Source: Desulfosporosinus sp. Tol-M
Lineage (GTDB): Bacteria > Bacillota > Desulfitobacteriia > Desulfitobacteriales > Desulfitobacteriaceae
NCBI GenBank assembly: GCA_000770645.1
Contig: JQID01000036.1
Coordinates: forward strand, 1-53,616
Length of the DNA stretch: 53,616 bases
Reading direction: 5' to 3'
The stretch's first letter is position 1. Each line of letters begins with the position of its first letter. Made by a program: the position numbers and the translations under genes. Shown piece after piece: positions 42,226 through 49,908 of the stretch. The notes below the pieces were generated by a model, which saw only the letters and a list, made by a program, of their open reading frames with translations, made no database searches and was not told the DNA's origin.

Positions 42226-42318
42226 CTAGCGACGAGTAATCCATACTCCGTAAAGGAAGTTTGCCATAAAGATTGCAAATATTACAATTATGGCTAATAT
42301 CATTTTGGCTTCTTCCAT
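42226..42318 (-). CDS. 30-residue single-helix membrane peptide
   Basis: The short frame reads MEEAKMILAIIVIFAIFMAN and then FLYGVWITRR before a TAG. It has an acidic start, one hydrophobic helix of about 18 residues and a positive tail, so an N-out/C-in helix is expected. The ribosome site is weak for the first ATG; GGAAG suits the internal ATG (residue 6). It lies between the two 11-bp repeat arrays and would be transcribed from the second one. Small membrane peptides often tune kinases or transporters. The case rests on sequence character and promoter. Confidence 0.45.
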   Translation of the reverse strand: MEEAKMILAIIVIFAIFMANFLYGVWITRR

Positions 42319-42332
42319 ACTTGCGAAAATGT

Positions 42333-42373
42333 AGCCGGTAGCCCGCGGTTTTAATCGTGGGATGAAGGCGGCT
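42333..42373. other. Nested hairpin resembling an IS200/IS605 right end
   Basis: Outer arms AGCCG/CGGCT (42333-42337, 42369-42373) enclose CCCGCGGTT/AATCGTGGG (42342-42350, 42353-42361, with G-T pairs). On the plus strand this resembles the foldback seen at right ends of IS605-family elements and in their guide RNAs. No tnpA or tnpB frame is near. It may equally be a leader structure of the peptide transcript. Confidence 0.35.
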
Positions 42374-42507
42374 CCCGTTTTCTACCTCCCTTTTTGTGTA
42401 TAGAGTCAGGCATCATAGCTCTTTGAAAACAGCAAATGCAGGTGGTTGGGTAGAAGTATCCCATCGGATTCAGCTGTGGGCGTTTCCAAAGAAGCTTCCT
42501 TATTGAT

Positions 42508-42562
42508 ATCTTACCCCATTGATCTTAAGTTTCCCTAAACAACTTATAAACAAAGTATAAAC
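42508..42562 (-). promoter_or_regulatory. Three 11-bp direct repeats and -10
   Basis: On the minus strand, GTTTATACTTT, GTTTATAAGTT and GTTTAGGGAAA are in tandem (42530-42562). TAAGAT (42508-42513) is exactly 16 bp after the last unit, the same spacing as in the array at 42118. The predicted transcript starts near 42501, runs through the hairpin and reaches the 30-residue peptide frame. Confidence 0.7.
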
Positions 42563-42635
42563 TTCTCGCCAGGCTCTGGTGAATATTAAGCTGCCCTAAA
42601 GTATCCCCTTTTCTTTTTGCTGTTAAATTTATAGT

Positions 42636-42700
42636 TTGACTCCTGAAAACTTATAGAGTAATATATTTCATAGATGAAATATACGTATATGAAATATACG
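42636..42700 (+). promoter_or_regulatory. Promoter and operator of the MarR-ABC operon
   Basis: TTGACT at 42636-42641 and TAATAT at 42659-42664 are 17 bp apart. Directly downstream is the palindrome ATATTTCAT/ATGAAATAT (42663-42671, 42674-42682), and the 12-mer ATGAAATATACG is repeated at 42674 and 42689. This is the likely autoregulatory site of the MarR protein. Confidence 0.7.
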
Positions 42701-42752
42701 CCTTCGAAACAACTTAAACGAAATAATTTGGGGAATGGAGGTAGAGGCAGAA

Positions 42753-43193
42753 ATGGATAACCTTAATAATAGCACGAAAGTAGCAAGCCTTTTTCAGGAA
42801 GTAATGATCCTCTTTAAGCATAGTATGGGTAAAGTATTTGAGAATTCAGGTATTACTGTGCTGCAAGGTATGGTACTTGGCATCATAAGTAAGGAAAATC
42901 GGATCAAGATAACCGAACTCAGCAGTAAGCTTAGTTTACCGAATAGTACGGTATCGGGAATGGTTGACCGGCTTGAAAAACAAGGAATAGTGGCCAGAGA
43001 ACGAAGTGAAGAGGATCGCAGAGTTGTTTATGTAAGTATTTCCCCTCACTTTAAGGAAGCGCATCAACACTTTCGGAAGAGATTTAAGGAAAGAATAGAA
43101 AACATAATGAATCAAGGTACCTCAGAAGACCTTAATACTATTTATAAAGGTCTTAATACTCTTAAAAAACTCTTGAGTGACTCTGATAAGTAA
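42753..43193 (+). CDS. MarR-family regulator of the ABC exporter
   Basis: Winged-helix repressor of 146 residues. The recognition region reads ITELSSKLSLPNSTVSGMVD, and the wing has ERSEEDRRVVYVSI with the conserved DRR. ATG 42753 is preferred over ATG 42735 on spacing to the purine tract. It precedes an ABC exporter pair by 30 bp and has a palindromic operator over its promoter, so it probably represses the operon until a toxic ligand binds. The ligand is unknown. Confidence 0.9.
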   Translation: MDNLNNSTKVASLFQEVMILFKHSMGKVFENSGITVLQGMVLGIISKENRIKITELSSKLSLPNSTVSGMVDRLEKQGIVARERSEEDRRVVYVSISPHFKEAHQHFRKRFKERIENIMNQGTSEDLNTIYKGLNTLKKLLSDSDK

Positions 43194-43223
43194 CCTTTAA
43201 CGATAGATTACGAGGAGAAAACT

Positions 43224-44951
43224 GTGGTTAAATTAATTAGATTTCTAAAACAATACACAGGACATATAGCGGGAGTGATTATACTTCTGTTTATGCAAGT
43301 TCTTTTGGACCTCTATTTACCGACCCTTATGGCGGATATTGTTGATATAGGTTTAGTGAATGAAGATATTAATTACATTCTTAAAATTGGTGGTTTTATG
43401 TTACTCATTGCAGCAGGAGTAACTTTATGCGCAATTGTAGCCACCTATCTTTCCTCAAAAACAGCCGTTGGCTTTGGCAAAATATTGCGTGAAAAGATTT
43501 TTGCTAAAGTTGAAAGTTTTTCCTTGCATGAGTTTGACAAATTTGGGACTGCCACACTGATTACAAGAACGACCAATGATGTAACTCAAATTCAGCAAGT
43601 ATCAGTTTTAATTCTCAGTATGATGATTGTTGCGCCTTTAACTTGTATTGGCGGAGTTATTATGGCCTTGCGACAGGACACATCGTTAGCCTGGGTACTT
43701 GTGGTTGTAATTCCAATCCTTTTTTGCATCATTGGTGTTACCTTAAAAAGGGGCTTACCCCTGTTTAAGGTAATGCAGGAAAAGATAGATAAATTAAACC
43801 TTGTTTTACGAGAAAATCTTACAGGTATTAGAGTCGTACGTGCTTTTAATCGCATTGAAAAAGAAAGAGTGCGCTTTGATGATGCCAACAGGGACCTTAT
43901 GAACAACGCAATTCAGATCAATATCATCATGGCCGTATTAATGCCGGGCATGATGCTGATTATGAACTTAACAACTGTGGCGCTTATTTGGTTTGGCGCT
44001 CTTAGAATAGAAGATGGAACTATGCAGATCGGCTCACTTTTAGCTTTTATTCAATATGCTACTCAAATATTATTTTCCTTACTCATGCTGGTAATGTTGT
44101 TTATTATGGTACCTCGTGCTCAGGTTTCGGCAGTAAGAATCAATGAAGTACTTGAAATAGACCTCGACATTATTGATCCCGAAAAGTCAAAAATAGCTGA
44201 TAGTGAGAAAGGTACTGTTGAATTTAAGGAAGTTTCCTTTTGCTACCCTGGCGCAGACCAACCCGCTCTTAAGAATATATCTTTCAGCGCAAAACCCGGT
44301 GAACTGACAGCAATTATTGGAGGGACTGGTTCAGGTAAATCCACGTTGATTAATCTAATTACCCGTTTCTACGATGTTGAAAGTGGCAGTGTTTTAGTTG
44401 ATGGAGTCGATGTTCGGGAAATGAGTCAGAAAACGCTTCGGGCTAAGATAGGTTATGTTCCCCAAAAAACAGTACTTTTTTCGGGTACTATTGCCGAAAA
44501 TATAAAATACGGCAAAGAAGATGCTACTCTGGAAGAGATTATGCATGCGGCACAGGTTGCCCAAGCAACGGAGTTTGTCTTAGAGATGGAAGCAGGTTTT
44601 GAACATCCTATTACCCAAGGGGGAACTAATGTTTCCGGAGGACAGAAGCAGCGTCTCTCGATTGCTCGTGCTTTAATCAGAAAATCCAAGATTTATATTT
44701 TTGACGATAGTTTTTCCGCCCTGGATTTTAAAACGGACGCCAAACTACGGGCGGCTCTTAAGTCTGAAGTTGCAGATGCTACGGTTATTATTATTGCTCA
44801 AAGTGTTTCAACAGTTTGGGATGCAGATAGAATTATTGTCTTGGATGACGGACAGATTTCTGGCATTGGAACGCATCAAGAACTGTTAAATACCTGTAAG
44901 GTATATCGTGAGATTGTAGCTTCGCAGCTTTCAGAGGAGGAATTAGCTTGA
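43224..44951 (+). CDS. ABC exporter half-transporter with degenerate catalytic site
   Basis: 575 residues: six-helix exporter domain (1-310) fused to an ATPase domain (335-575). Walker A is GGTGSGKSTL, signature NVSGGQKQRLS, but Walker B reads YIFDDSFSALD, with Asp in place of the catalytic Glu. This is the hallmark of the non-hydrolytic site of heterodimeric exporters (LmrCD, BmrCD, TmrAB). GTG start after GAGGAG. It overlaps the next half-transporter by 4 bp. Drug or lipid export is expected; substrate unknown. Confidence 0.92.
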   Translation: MVKLIRFLKQYTGHIAGVIILLFMQVLLDLYLPTLMADIVDIGLVNEDINYILKIGGFMLLIAAGVTLCAIVATYLSSKTAVGFGKILREKIFAKVESFSLHEFDKFGTATLITRTTNDVTQIQQVSVLILSMMIVAPLTCIGGVIMALRQDTSLAWVLVVVIPILFCIIGVTLKRGLPLFKVMQEKIDKLNLVLRENLTGIRVVRAFNRIEKERVRFDDANRDLMNNAIQINIIMAVLMPGMMLIMNLTTVALIWFGALRIEDGTMQIGSLLAFIQYATQILFSLLMLVMLFIMVPRAQVSAVRINEVLEIDLDIIDPEKSKIADSEKGTVEFKEVSFCYPGADQPALKNISFSAKPGELTAIIGGTGSGKSTLINLITRFYDVESGSVLVDGVDVREMSQKTLRAKIGYVPQKTVLFSGTIAENIKYGKEDATLEEIMHAAQVAQATEFVLEMEAGFEHPITQGGTNVSGGQKQRLSIARALIRKSKIYIFDDSFSALDFKTDAKLRAALKSEVADATVIIIAQSVSTVWDADRIIVLDDGQISGIGTHQELLNTCKVYREIVASQLSEEELA

Positions 44952-46846
44952 GTGAAGAACGTAAAGTTGATAAATCCAAAAATGGTTTTGGTGGAAGATC
45001 AGGGGGACCGGCAGGATCCCTCGGAAAACCGGTAGTAAAGGCCAAGGATTTTAAGGGGACACTTTTCAGGTTACTGAGATATTTAAAGCCGCAGAGAATT
45101 AAATTTATTGCCGTGTTTATATTTGCAATTTTAAGCACAATTTTTAGTATTCTTGGCCCCAAAATCATGGGTAAGGCGGTGACAAAAATAGCAGAAGGCT
45201 TTGGCACCAAAATGATGGCGCTGAAGATGCATCAGCCTGTTCCAACCATGGACTTCACGTATATTGGTCGGATAGTATTGATTCTTTTAGGATTATATTT
45301 TATTAGTTCGGCATTCAGTTATCTGCAACAATATATTATGGCTGGAGTTGCCCAAAAAACGGTTTATAATATGCGTAAGCAAGTTGACGAAAAGCTTTCA
45401 CGCTTGCCTCTTAAGTTCTTTGATGCCAGAACACATGGCGAAATTTTGAGCCGTGTTACCAACGACTTTGATAATATCTCAACCACGCTCCAGCAAAGTC
45501 TTACCCAGCTGATTACTTCTACTGTAACAATTATTGGTGTTGTGATTTTGATGCTATCCATTAGCCCTCTATTAACGCTTATTGTTATATTAACCTTACC
45601 TCTTTATGTTCTGGTAACTATGAATATTGCCAAACACTCTCAAAGACACTTTGCCGCTCAGCAAAAATCACTGGGTGAACTTAATGGGCATGTTGAAGAA
45701 ATGTATACCGGGCACAAAGTTGTTAAGGCCTTTGGCCGTGAGGGTGATTCGATCGAAACCTTTAATACGATTAATGCAAAACTCTATACTGCCGGCTATA
45801 AAGCACAGTTTATATCAGGCGTAATAATGCCTTTAATGAGATTCGTCAGCAATCTGGGCTATGTTATTATCTGTGTCGTCGGGGGTATATTTGCAACCAG
45901 GGGTATCATTACTATTGGAGATATTCTAGCATTTATTCAGTATTCCAGACAATTCACTATGCCAATTGTTCAGACTGCCAATATAGCTAATATTATTCAA
46001 TCAACTGTAGCCTCTGCAGAGCGTGTCTTTGAACTTCTGGATGAGGTTGAAGAATTACCGGATCGAGCTGAAGCCAAAGTTATCGCCTTCCCTAAGGGAG
46101 AGGTAAGATTTGAAAACGTAGATTTCAGCTATAAAGAAGAAGAACCCCTAATTAGAAACATGAATATTGATGTCAGACAGGGACAGACAATCGCTATCGT
46201 TGGGCCAACTGGTGCGGGTAAAACGACACTGGTTAATCTACTGATGCGTTTCTATGAACTAAATGCTGGTAAAATCACGATAGATGGAGTTGATATCAGA
46301 GATATCAAGCGTGGTGCCTTACGCAGTATGTTCGGCATGGTGCTTCAAGATACCTGGCTATTTAACGGTACTATCATGGAGAATATAGCTTACGGGCGGG
46401 AAAGTGCTACGGAAGAAGAGGTTATGCAAGCAGCAAGAGCTGCTCATGCTCATCACTTCATTAAAACTCTTCCTGATGGCTATAATACAATTATAAATGA
46501 GGAAGCCTCCAATATTTCCCAAGGTCAAAAACAACTTCTGACGATTGCCCGGGCAATACTGGCTGATCCTGCTATCTTAATTCTTGATGAAGCTACAAGT
46601 AGTGTTGACTCACGGACAGAAGTATATATTCAAAGAGCTATGACTGAACTTATGCTGGGAAGAACTAGCTTTGTAATTGCGCATAGACTTTCTACGATTA
46701 GAGACGCAGAATTGATACTGGTTATGAACAAAGGAAGTGTTATCGAGATGGGTAACCATATTGAGCTTCTTGCTCAGAACGGTTTCTATGCAGATCTTTA
46801 TAACAGTCAGTTCACAGGAGCAAATTTGAACAAAAAGGTAGTATAA
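44948..46846 (+). CDS. ABC exporter half-transporter, catalytic partner
   Basis: 632 residues with a Gly/Lys-rich cytoplasmic arm of about 35 residues, the six-helix domain and the ATPase. Walker A GPTGAGKTTL; signature NISQGQKQLLT, deviating from LSGGQ; Walker B AILILDEATSSVD with intact Glu; switch His in FVIAHRLSTI. The deviating signature pairs with the degenerate site of the upstream partner, as expected for heterodimers. The TTG start overlaps the upstream stop and follows GAGGAGGAA, so production is coupled. No other gene follows on this strand. Confidence 0.93.
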   Translation: MSEERKVDKSKNGFGGRSGGPAGSLGKPVVKAKDFKGTLFRLLRYLKPQRIKFIAVFIFAILSTIFSILGPKIMGKAVTKIAEGFGTKMMALKMHQPVPTMDFTYIGRIVLILLGLYFISSAFSYLQQYIMAGVAQKTVYNMRKQVDEKLSRLPLKFFDARTHGEILSRVTNDFDNISTTLQQSLTQLITSTVTIIGVVILMLSISPLLTLIVILTLPLYVLVTMNIAKHSQRHFAAQQKSLGELNGHVEEMYTGHKVVKAFGREGDSIETFNTINAKLYTAGYKAQFISGVIMPLMRFVSNLGYVIICVVGGIFATRGIITIGDILAFIQYSRQFTMPIVQTANIANIIQSTVASAERVFELLDEVEELPDRAEAKVIAFPKGEVRFENVDFSYKEEEPLIRNMNIDVRQGQTIAIVGPTGAGKTTLVNLLMRFYELNAGKITIDGVDIRDIKRGALRSMFGMVLQDTWLFNGTIMENIAYGRESATEEEVMQAARAAHAHHFIKTLPDGYNTIINEEASNISQGQKQLLTIARAILADPAILILDEATSSVDSRTEVYIQRAMTELMLGRTSFVIAHRLSTIRDAELILVMNKGSVIEMGNHIELLAQNGFYADLYNSQFTGANLNKKVV

Positions 46847-46965
46847 AGGTCCCTTCACGAAGTCATTGACGATGAGTTTGAATGGGGCGTGAGTCCGTTA
46901 GTAAACAATGGGCAAACAAATGTAAATTATAACAAAATAATGCTGAATTGAACATTAAAGACGCC

Positions 46966-47136
46966 CTAATAAACATCTTGATATATCAAATTTTCTACGG
47001 AGCAACGTATTACATCTTGGATGTCAATGTGTTCAGATAACCACACTCCTTGAATATCTTTTGTTAGAATAACCGGCATGCGGTCATGAATAAAGGCAAT
47101 GTCAGGAGTTGCCGAGCGGATAACCCAAAAACGTGC
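46966..47136 (-). pseudogene. C-terminal remnant of an SRAP/HMCES (YedK) peptidase gene
   Basis: The minus-strand frame without start reads VIRSATPDIAFIHDRMPVIL, then TKDIQGVWLSEHIDIQDVI and a stop. IHDRMPVIL is the conserved catalytic-His motif of SRAP proteins, which cross-link abasic sites in single-stranded DNA. The upstream two-thirds, including the N-terminal Cys2, are missing; the frame ends in a 43-bp palindrome. So the gene was truncated, probably by a deletion at the palindrome. The rest of 46847-47168 shows no gene. Confidence 0.65.
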
Positions 47137-47163
47137 ATTTTAAAAATGCACGTTTTTGGGTTA
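47121..47163. repeat. Perfect 43-bp palindrome
   Basis: Two 21-bp arms (left arm begins TAACCCAAAAACGTGC) around a single base at 47142. It reaches to 5 bp from the stop of the UPF0173 gene and into the SRAP remnant. As RNA it would be a very stable hairpin, but the T-rich part is inside the stem rather than after it. It may act as terminator of the hydrolase gene or be a junction formed by inverted duplication. Confidence 0.85.
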
Positions 47164-47168
47164 ATTCA

Positions 47169-47822
47169 TTATCTGGCTGCAGAAAGTTCTAACACGATAA
47201 CCTCCTGGATTTGAGGGAGGGAAGCAGAGAAAATGTCCAGAGTTTTTACCCTTTTGATCTGAGCAAAGTATGCAAGAAATCGGTCGATCCCTTCAATCGG
47301 CAGCGAGATCTTTTTGTTCAGTTTATAGTGCATGGGCAAAACGATCTTGGGGTTAAGTTGCTGTACCACCTGATAGGCTTGCTCCGCATCGATGGTGTAG
47401 AATCCCCCGATCGGAACACAGGCGATGTCAACATTTCCGACGTTTGCAAGATGATCCGGGGTAAGAAGGTGCCCGAGGTCCCCCAGGTGGACAATGCGTA
47501 CGCCATCCATTGTGAAAGAAAAGAGGGTATTCTTGCCCCGCTTTGTGCCCTGTGCGGCATCATGGAATGTTGCTGTGCCCTGAATCGACAGACCGGAAAA
47601 GTTGTGTGGGCCTTCTCCGTCGACGATTTGAGGCTTCCCTGGAAGTACATGGACAGAATCGTGATCAAAGTGGTGATGGCTTACAGTGACAATGTCCGTC
47701 TGGATATGGGGCACCGGGTACCCGACATCCTCGTCAAATGGATCGGTCAGAACCGTCAGCCCCTCTTGATTGGTAAACAGAAAGCAGGAATGACCAAGCC
47801 AACGAATGTTCAATCTTCTCAC
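47169..47822 (-). CDS. UPF0173-type metallo-beta-lactamase-fold hydrolase
   Basis: 217 residues. The metal motif is VSHHHFDHD, followed by DGEGPHNFSG, FHDAAQGTKRG and HLGDLGHLLT, then PMHYK near the end. Order and length match the UPF0173 family (YtkL and others; distant from UlaG lactonases). Cytoplasmic, probably binds two metal ions; substrate unknown. Start ATG 47822 lies beside a purine-rich GAAGAGGTGAG on the minus strand. It stands alone on its strand, with the 43-bp palindrome right after its stop. Confidence 0.88.
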   Translation of the reverse strand: MRRLNIRWLGHSCFLFTNQEGLTVLTDPFDEDVGYPVPHIQTDIVTVSHHHFDHDSVHVLPGKPQIVDGEGPHNFSGLSIQGTATFHDAAQGTKRGKNTLFSFTMDGVRIVHLGDLGHLLTPDHLANVGNVDIACVPIGGFYTIDAEQAYQVVQQLNPKIVLPMHYKLNKKISLPIEGIDRFLAYFAQIKRVKTLDIFSASLPQIQEVIVLELSAAR

Positions 47823-48019
47823 CTCTTCTTTGAAATGATAAGTCTTAACAGCAAACAGATTATTACATTAATTTTATCGATTTACGGACAACATGTCAAC
47901 ATTTGCCATAGATGGGGCGTATAATTAATACGATCATTACCGCAGCGGGAACAATGTGTAAATCCTCAAGCGGATTTGACACTTCAAAATCACATATCGT
48001 ATGCAGAAAGGAGAACTTA

Positions 48020-48601
48020 TTATAGTTCTCCTTTTAATCCAATACGTTCAGCTACATTTTGCATACCTTTGATTGTTTCTCCGATGATATAGTCAAGTTC
48101 CATATCCAGCATTTTTGCACCCTGCTCAATGACTTCACGGTTTACACCTGCAGCAAAGTTTCTCTGCTTCCATTTCTTTTTAACAGATTTAGGTTCAAGA
48201 TCAAGAATGCTCTTGCTTGGTCGCAGCATAGCTGTAGCTGCAATCAAACCAGTTAATTCATCAATTGTGAATAGAATCTTCTCCATCCTATGAAGCGGTT
48301 CAACATTGCAGCATATCCCCCAGCCATGGCTTAGCACAGCATGGATATAGTCTTCGGGCCAGTTGTGTTCCATAAGTATTTCCCTGGCTTTTAGGCAGTG
48401 CTGTTCAGGGTACATTTCGTAATCGATATCGTGTAACAACCCGATGATGCCCCACTTTTCCTTTTCGAGTTCTCCAAGAATATCAGCAAAATGAAGCATA
48501 ACAGCTTCTACTGCCAGTGCGTGCATGATTAGGCTGCTATTTTTATTGTACTTGGAAAAAAGATCATAGGCTTGTTCTCTTGTCGGTATGTTCTGTTCCA
48601 C
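48020..48601 (-). CDS. HD-domain hydrolase
   Basis: 193 residues, GTG start after GAGGAA. The HD motif is GIIGLLHDIDYEMYPEQH, with an upstream His (MHALAVE) and a following HGWG, fitting the HDIG group of metal-dependent phosphohydrolases. LEPKSVKKKWKQRNFAAGVN is the block conserved in the stand-alone HDIG family found across clostridia. No receiver or GGDEF partner is fused. Substrate unknown; a nucleotide is likely from the fold. Confidence 0.85.
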   Translation of the reverse strand: MEQNIPTREQAYDLFSKYNKNSSLIMHALAVEAVMLHFADILGELEKEKWGIIGLLHDIDYEMYPEQHCLKAREILMEHNWPEDYIHAVLSHGWGICCNVEPLHRMEKILFTIDELTGLIAATAMLRPSKSILDLEPKSVKKKWKQRNFAAGVNREVIEQGAKMLDMELDYIIGETIKGMQNVAERIGLKGEL

Positions 48602-48751
48602 GGTTAATTTCCTCTTTTGTTTCTTTTTAAAAAATACTAATCTTTTATACCTTTGATGTCAACCTTATCAGTCGTTATTACCTAGTATTCATGTTAGGAT
48701 TGGTCTCTATGGACCCCCAGACCGGGAGTTTTACAACTATCAACCGCTCTT

Positions 48752-48925
48752 TCAACCGGGACCGGCACCTATTTTTAGTAATTTCTTTTTACCAGCCGTG
48801 AAGTCCTTTTCAGAGATAACTTCGCCAACCTTTTCATTCTTATTGTCAGCATTTTCTTCTGGAAGTTCCCCAGAATTTATTTCAGCTTGCTTGTTTTCAA
48901 TTACTTGTTCATTTTCATTTTTCAT
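48752..48925 (-). CDS. 57-residue acidic protein coupled to arsR
   Basis: The ATG overlaps the arsR stop in an ATGA, strong evidence that it is translated. It begins MKNENEQVIENKQ, has an acidic middle with LPEENADNKNEKV, and ends in a basic KKKLLKIGAGPG. It has no Cys. The PEE-ADNK segment recurs in the 54-residue protein at 52862, and its start resembles the short frame at 52725. A family of small accessory proteins of this metalloid-type locus is suggested. Function unknown. Confidence 0.6.
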   Translation of the reverse strand: MKNENEQVIENKQAEINSGELPEENADNKNEKVGEVISEKDFTAGKKKLLKIGAGPG

Positions 48926-49254
48926 GAACCCAGGTCCCTTTCTATTATTATATATCCGGCCATGACAGCTTCTTTTACTTTTGTAATTTCATTAAGCAAA
49001 TTCTTAGCTCTCTCACAGCCCTTCATATCTAAGGAATAGTACATCCACTTTCCTTCACGGCGAGAGCTAATAAGTCCTGATTCACATAGTATCTTCATGT
49101 GGTGCGATAAGGTGGATTGCCCAATATTCAAATTCTCTAAAAGTTCGCAGGCACACCTTTCGCCGCTTTGAAGCATTTCGATGATCATTAACCGGTTGGG
49201 ATCGCAAAGCGCCTTAAATACTTTGGCGTTATTTTCATAGCTATTTTCTATAAT
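48922..49254 (-). CDS. ArsR-family regulator (probable ATT start)
   Basis: Winged-helix metal or thiol-responsive repressor. The DNA-binding part reads NIGQSTLSHHMKILCESGLI, with a SGERCACELLE block giving Cys residues at a usual ArsR sensing position. From the first ATG (49188) only 88 residues would be made, lacking helix 1. The frame continues upstream with KVFKALCDPNRLMIIEML, which is the normal ArsR N-terminus. GAGGTG at 49263-49268 is followed 8 bases later by ATT (49254) and no ATG, GTG or TTG, so ATT initiation is the best reading; product 110 residues. Confidence 0.82.
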   Translation of the reverse strand: MIENSYENNAKVFKALCDPNRLMIIEMLQSGERCACELLENLNIGQSTLSHHMKILCESGLISSRREGKWMYYSLDMKGCERAKNLLNEITKVKEAVMAGYIIIERDLGS

Positions 49255-49300
49255 GATATAAACACCTCATATCTATTCTTAACGATATGTTTTTATGGAT

Positions 49301-49353
49301 ATAATAATCTTTATATCGATAAATGTCAATGCATATTATGAATTCATAATATG
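49301..49353 (-). promoter_or_regulatory. Promoter and palindromic operator of the minus-strand arsR
   Basis: On the minus strand TTGACA (49324-49329) and TATTAT (49301-49306) are 17 bp apart. Just upstream is the perfect 22-bp palindrome CATATTATGAA/TTCATAATATG (49332-49353), a likely ArsR operator. Confidence 0.7.
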
Positions 49354-49431
49354 GTGATGCACTACAATTTACTAAACGCAAACGACCATGTATTTATCAC
49401 TTTTGTCCGGGTATTTTTAACAAAATTCATA

Positions 49432-49491
49432 TTGCTAATAATATTAGCAAGGAGTATTATATTGATATACACATATGTGCATATATATAAT
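49432..49491 (+). promoter_or_regulatory. Promoter and operators of the plus-strand arsR-permease operon
   Basis: TTGATA (49462-49467) and TATAAT (49486-49491) are 18 bp apart. CACATATGTG sits in the spacer (49470-49479) and a perfect 19-bp palindrome TTGCTAATA-A-TATTAGCAA lies at 49432-49450. Either may be the ArsR site. Confidence 0.7.
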
Positions 49492-49526
49492 CTAAATGGA
49501 TTATTCGATCTGGAAAGGAAGCGACA

Positions 49527-49895
49527 ATGAACAAGTTAATAAATATATTTAAAATATTATCGGATGAAACCAGACTGCGAATCATAATTCTTTTAGCCCA
49601 GGAAGAACTCTGTGTCTGTCAAATTAGTGGTGTTCTGAATGTTTCTCAGCCTAAAGTATCGAAGAGTCTATCGAGGCTCAGGGATTTGAATCTTGTCATT
49701 GATGAAAGAAAAGAAAAATTTGTATTTTATAAACTCAAGACCGAAAATTTCGTTTTTACAAGTACAATAAGAAACATTATGGATAATTTAAACGAATACC
49801 CGAAGCTAATCCTAGATAAGAGCAGGCTTATGGATAAAGAACAATATTTGAGCCAATGTGGTATGGATAAAATTAATACGCAAAGAAGAAAGTAA
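49527..49895 (+). CDS. ArsR-family metalloid-responsive regulator
   Basis: 122 residues. The N-terminal helix has IFKILSDETRLRIIILLA; ELCVCQISG is the CxC metalloid-binding motif of classical ArsR (ELCVCDL type). The recognition helix is NVSQPKVSKSLSRLRDLNLV. A tail of about 40 residues extends past the domain. It should dissociate from its operator on binding As(III) or a similar ion. The permease gene begins 13 bp after its stop, so the two form an operon. Confidence 0.92.
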   Translation: MNKLINIFKILSDETRLRIIILLAQEELCVCQISGVLNVSQPKVSKSLSRLRDLNLVIDERKEKFVFYKLKTENFVFTSTIRNIMDNLNEYPKLILDKSRLMDKEQYLSQCGMDKINTQRRK

Positions 49896-49908
49896 AGGAG
49901 ATGATCCT

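Noticed and set aside
47211..47924. 237-residue plus-strand frame
   Set aside because: The minus strand holds the UPF0173 hydrolase with clear metal motifs; the plus frame is its shadow.
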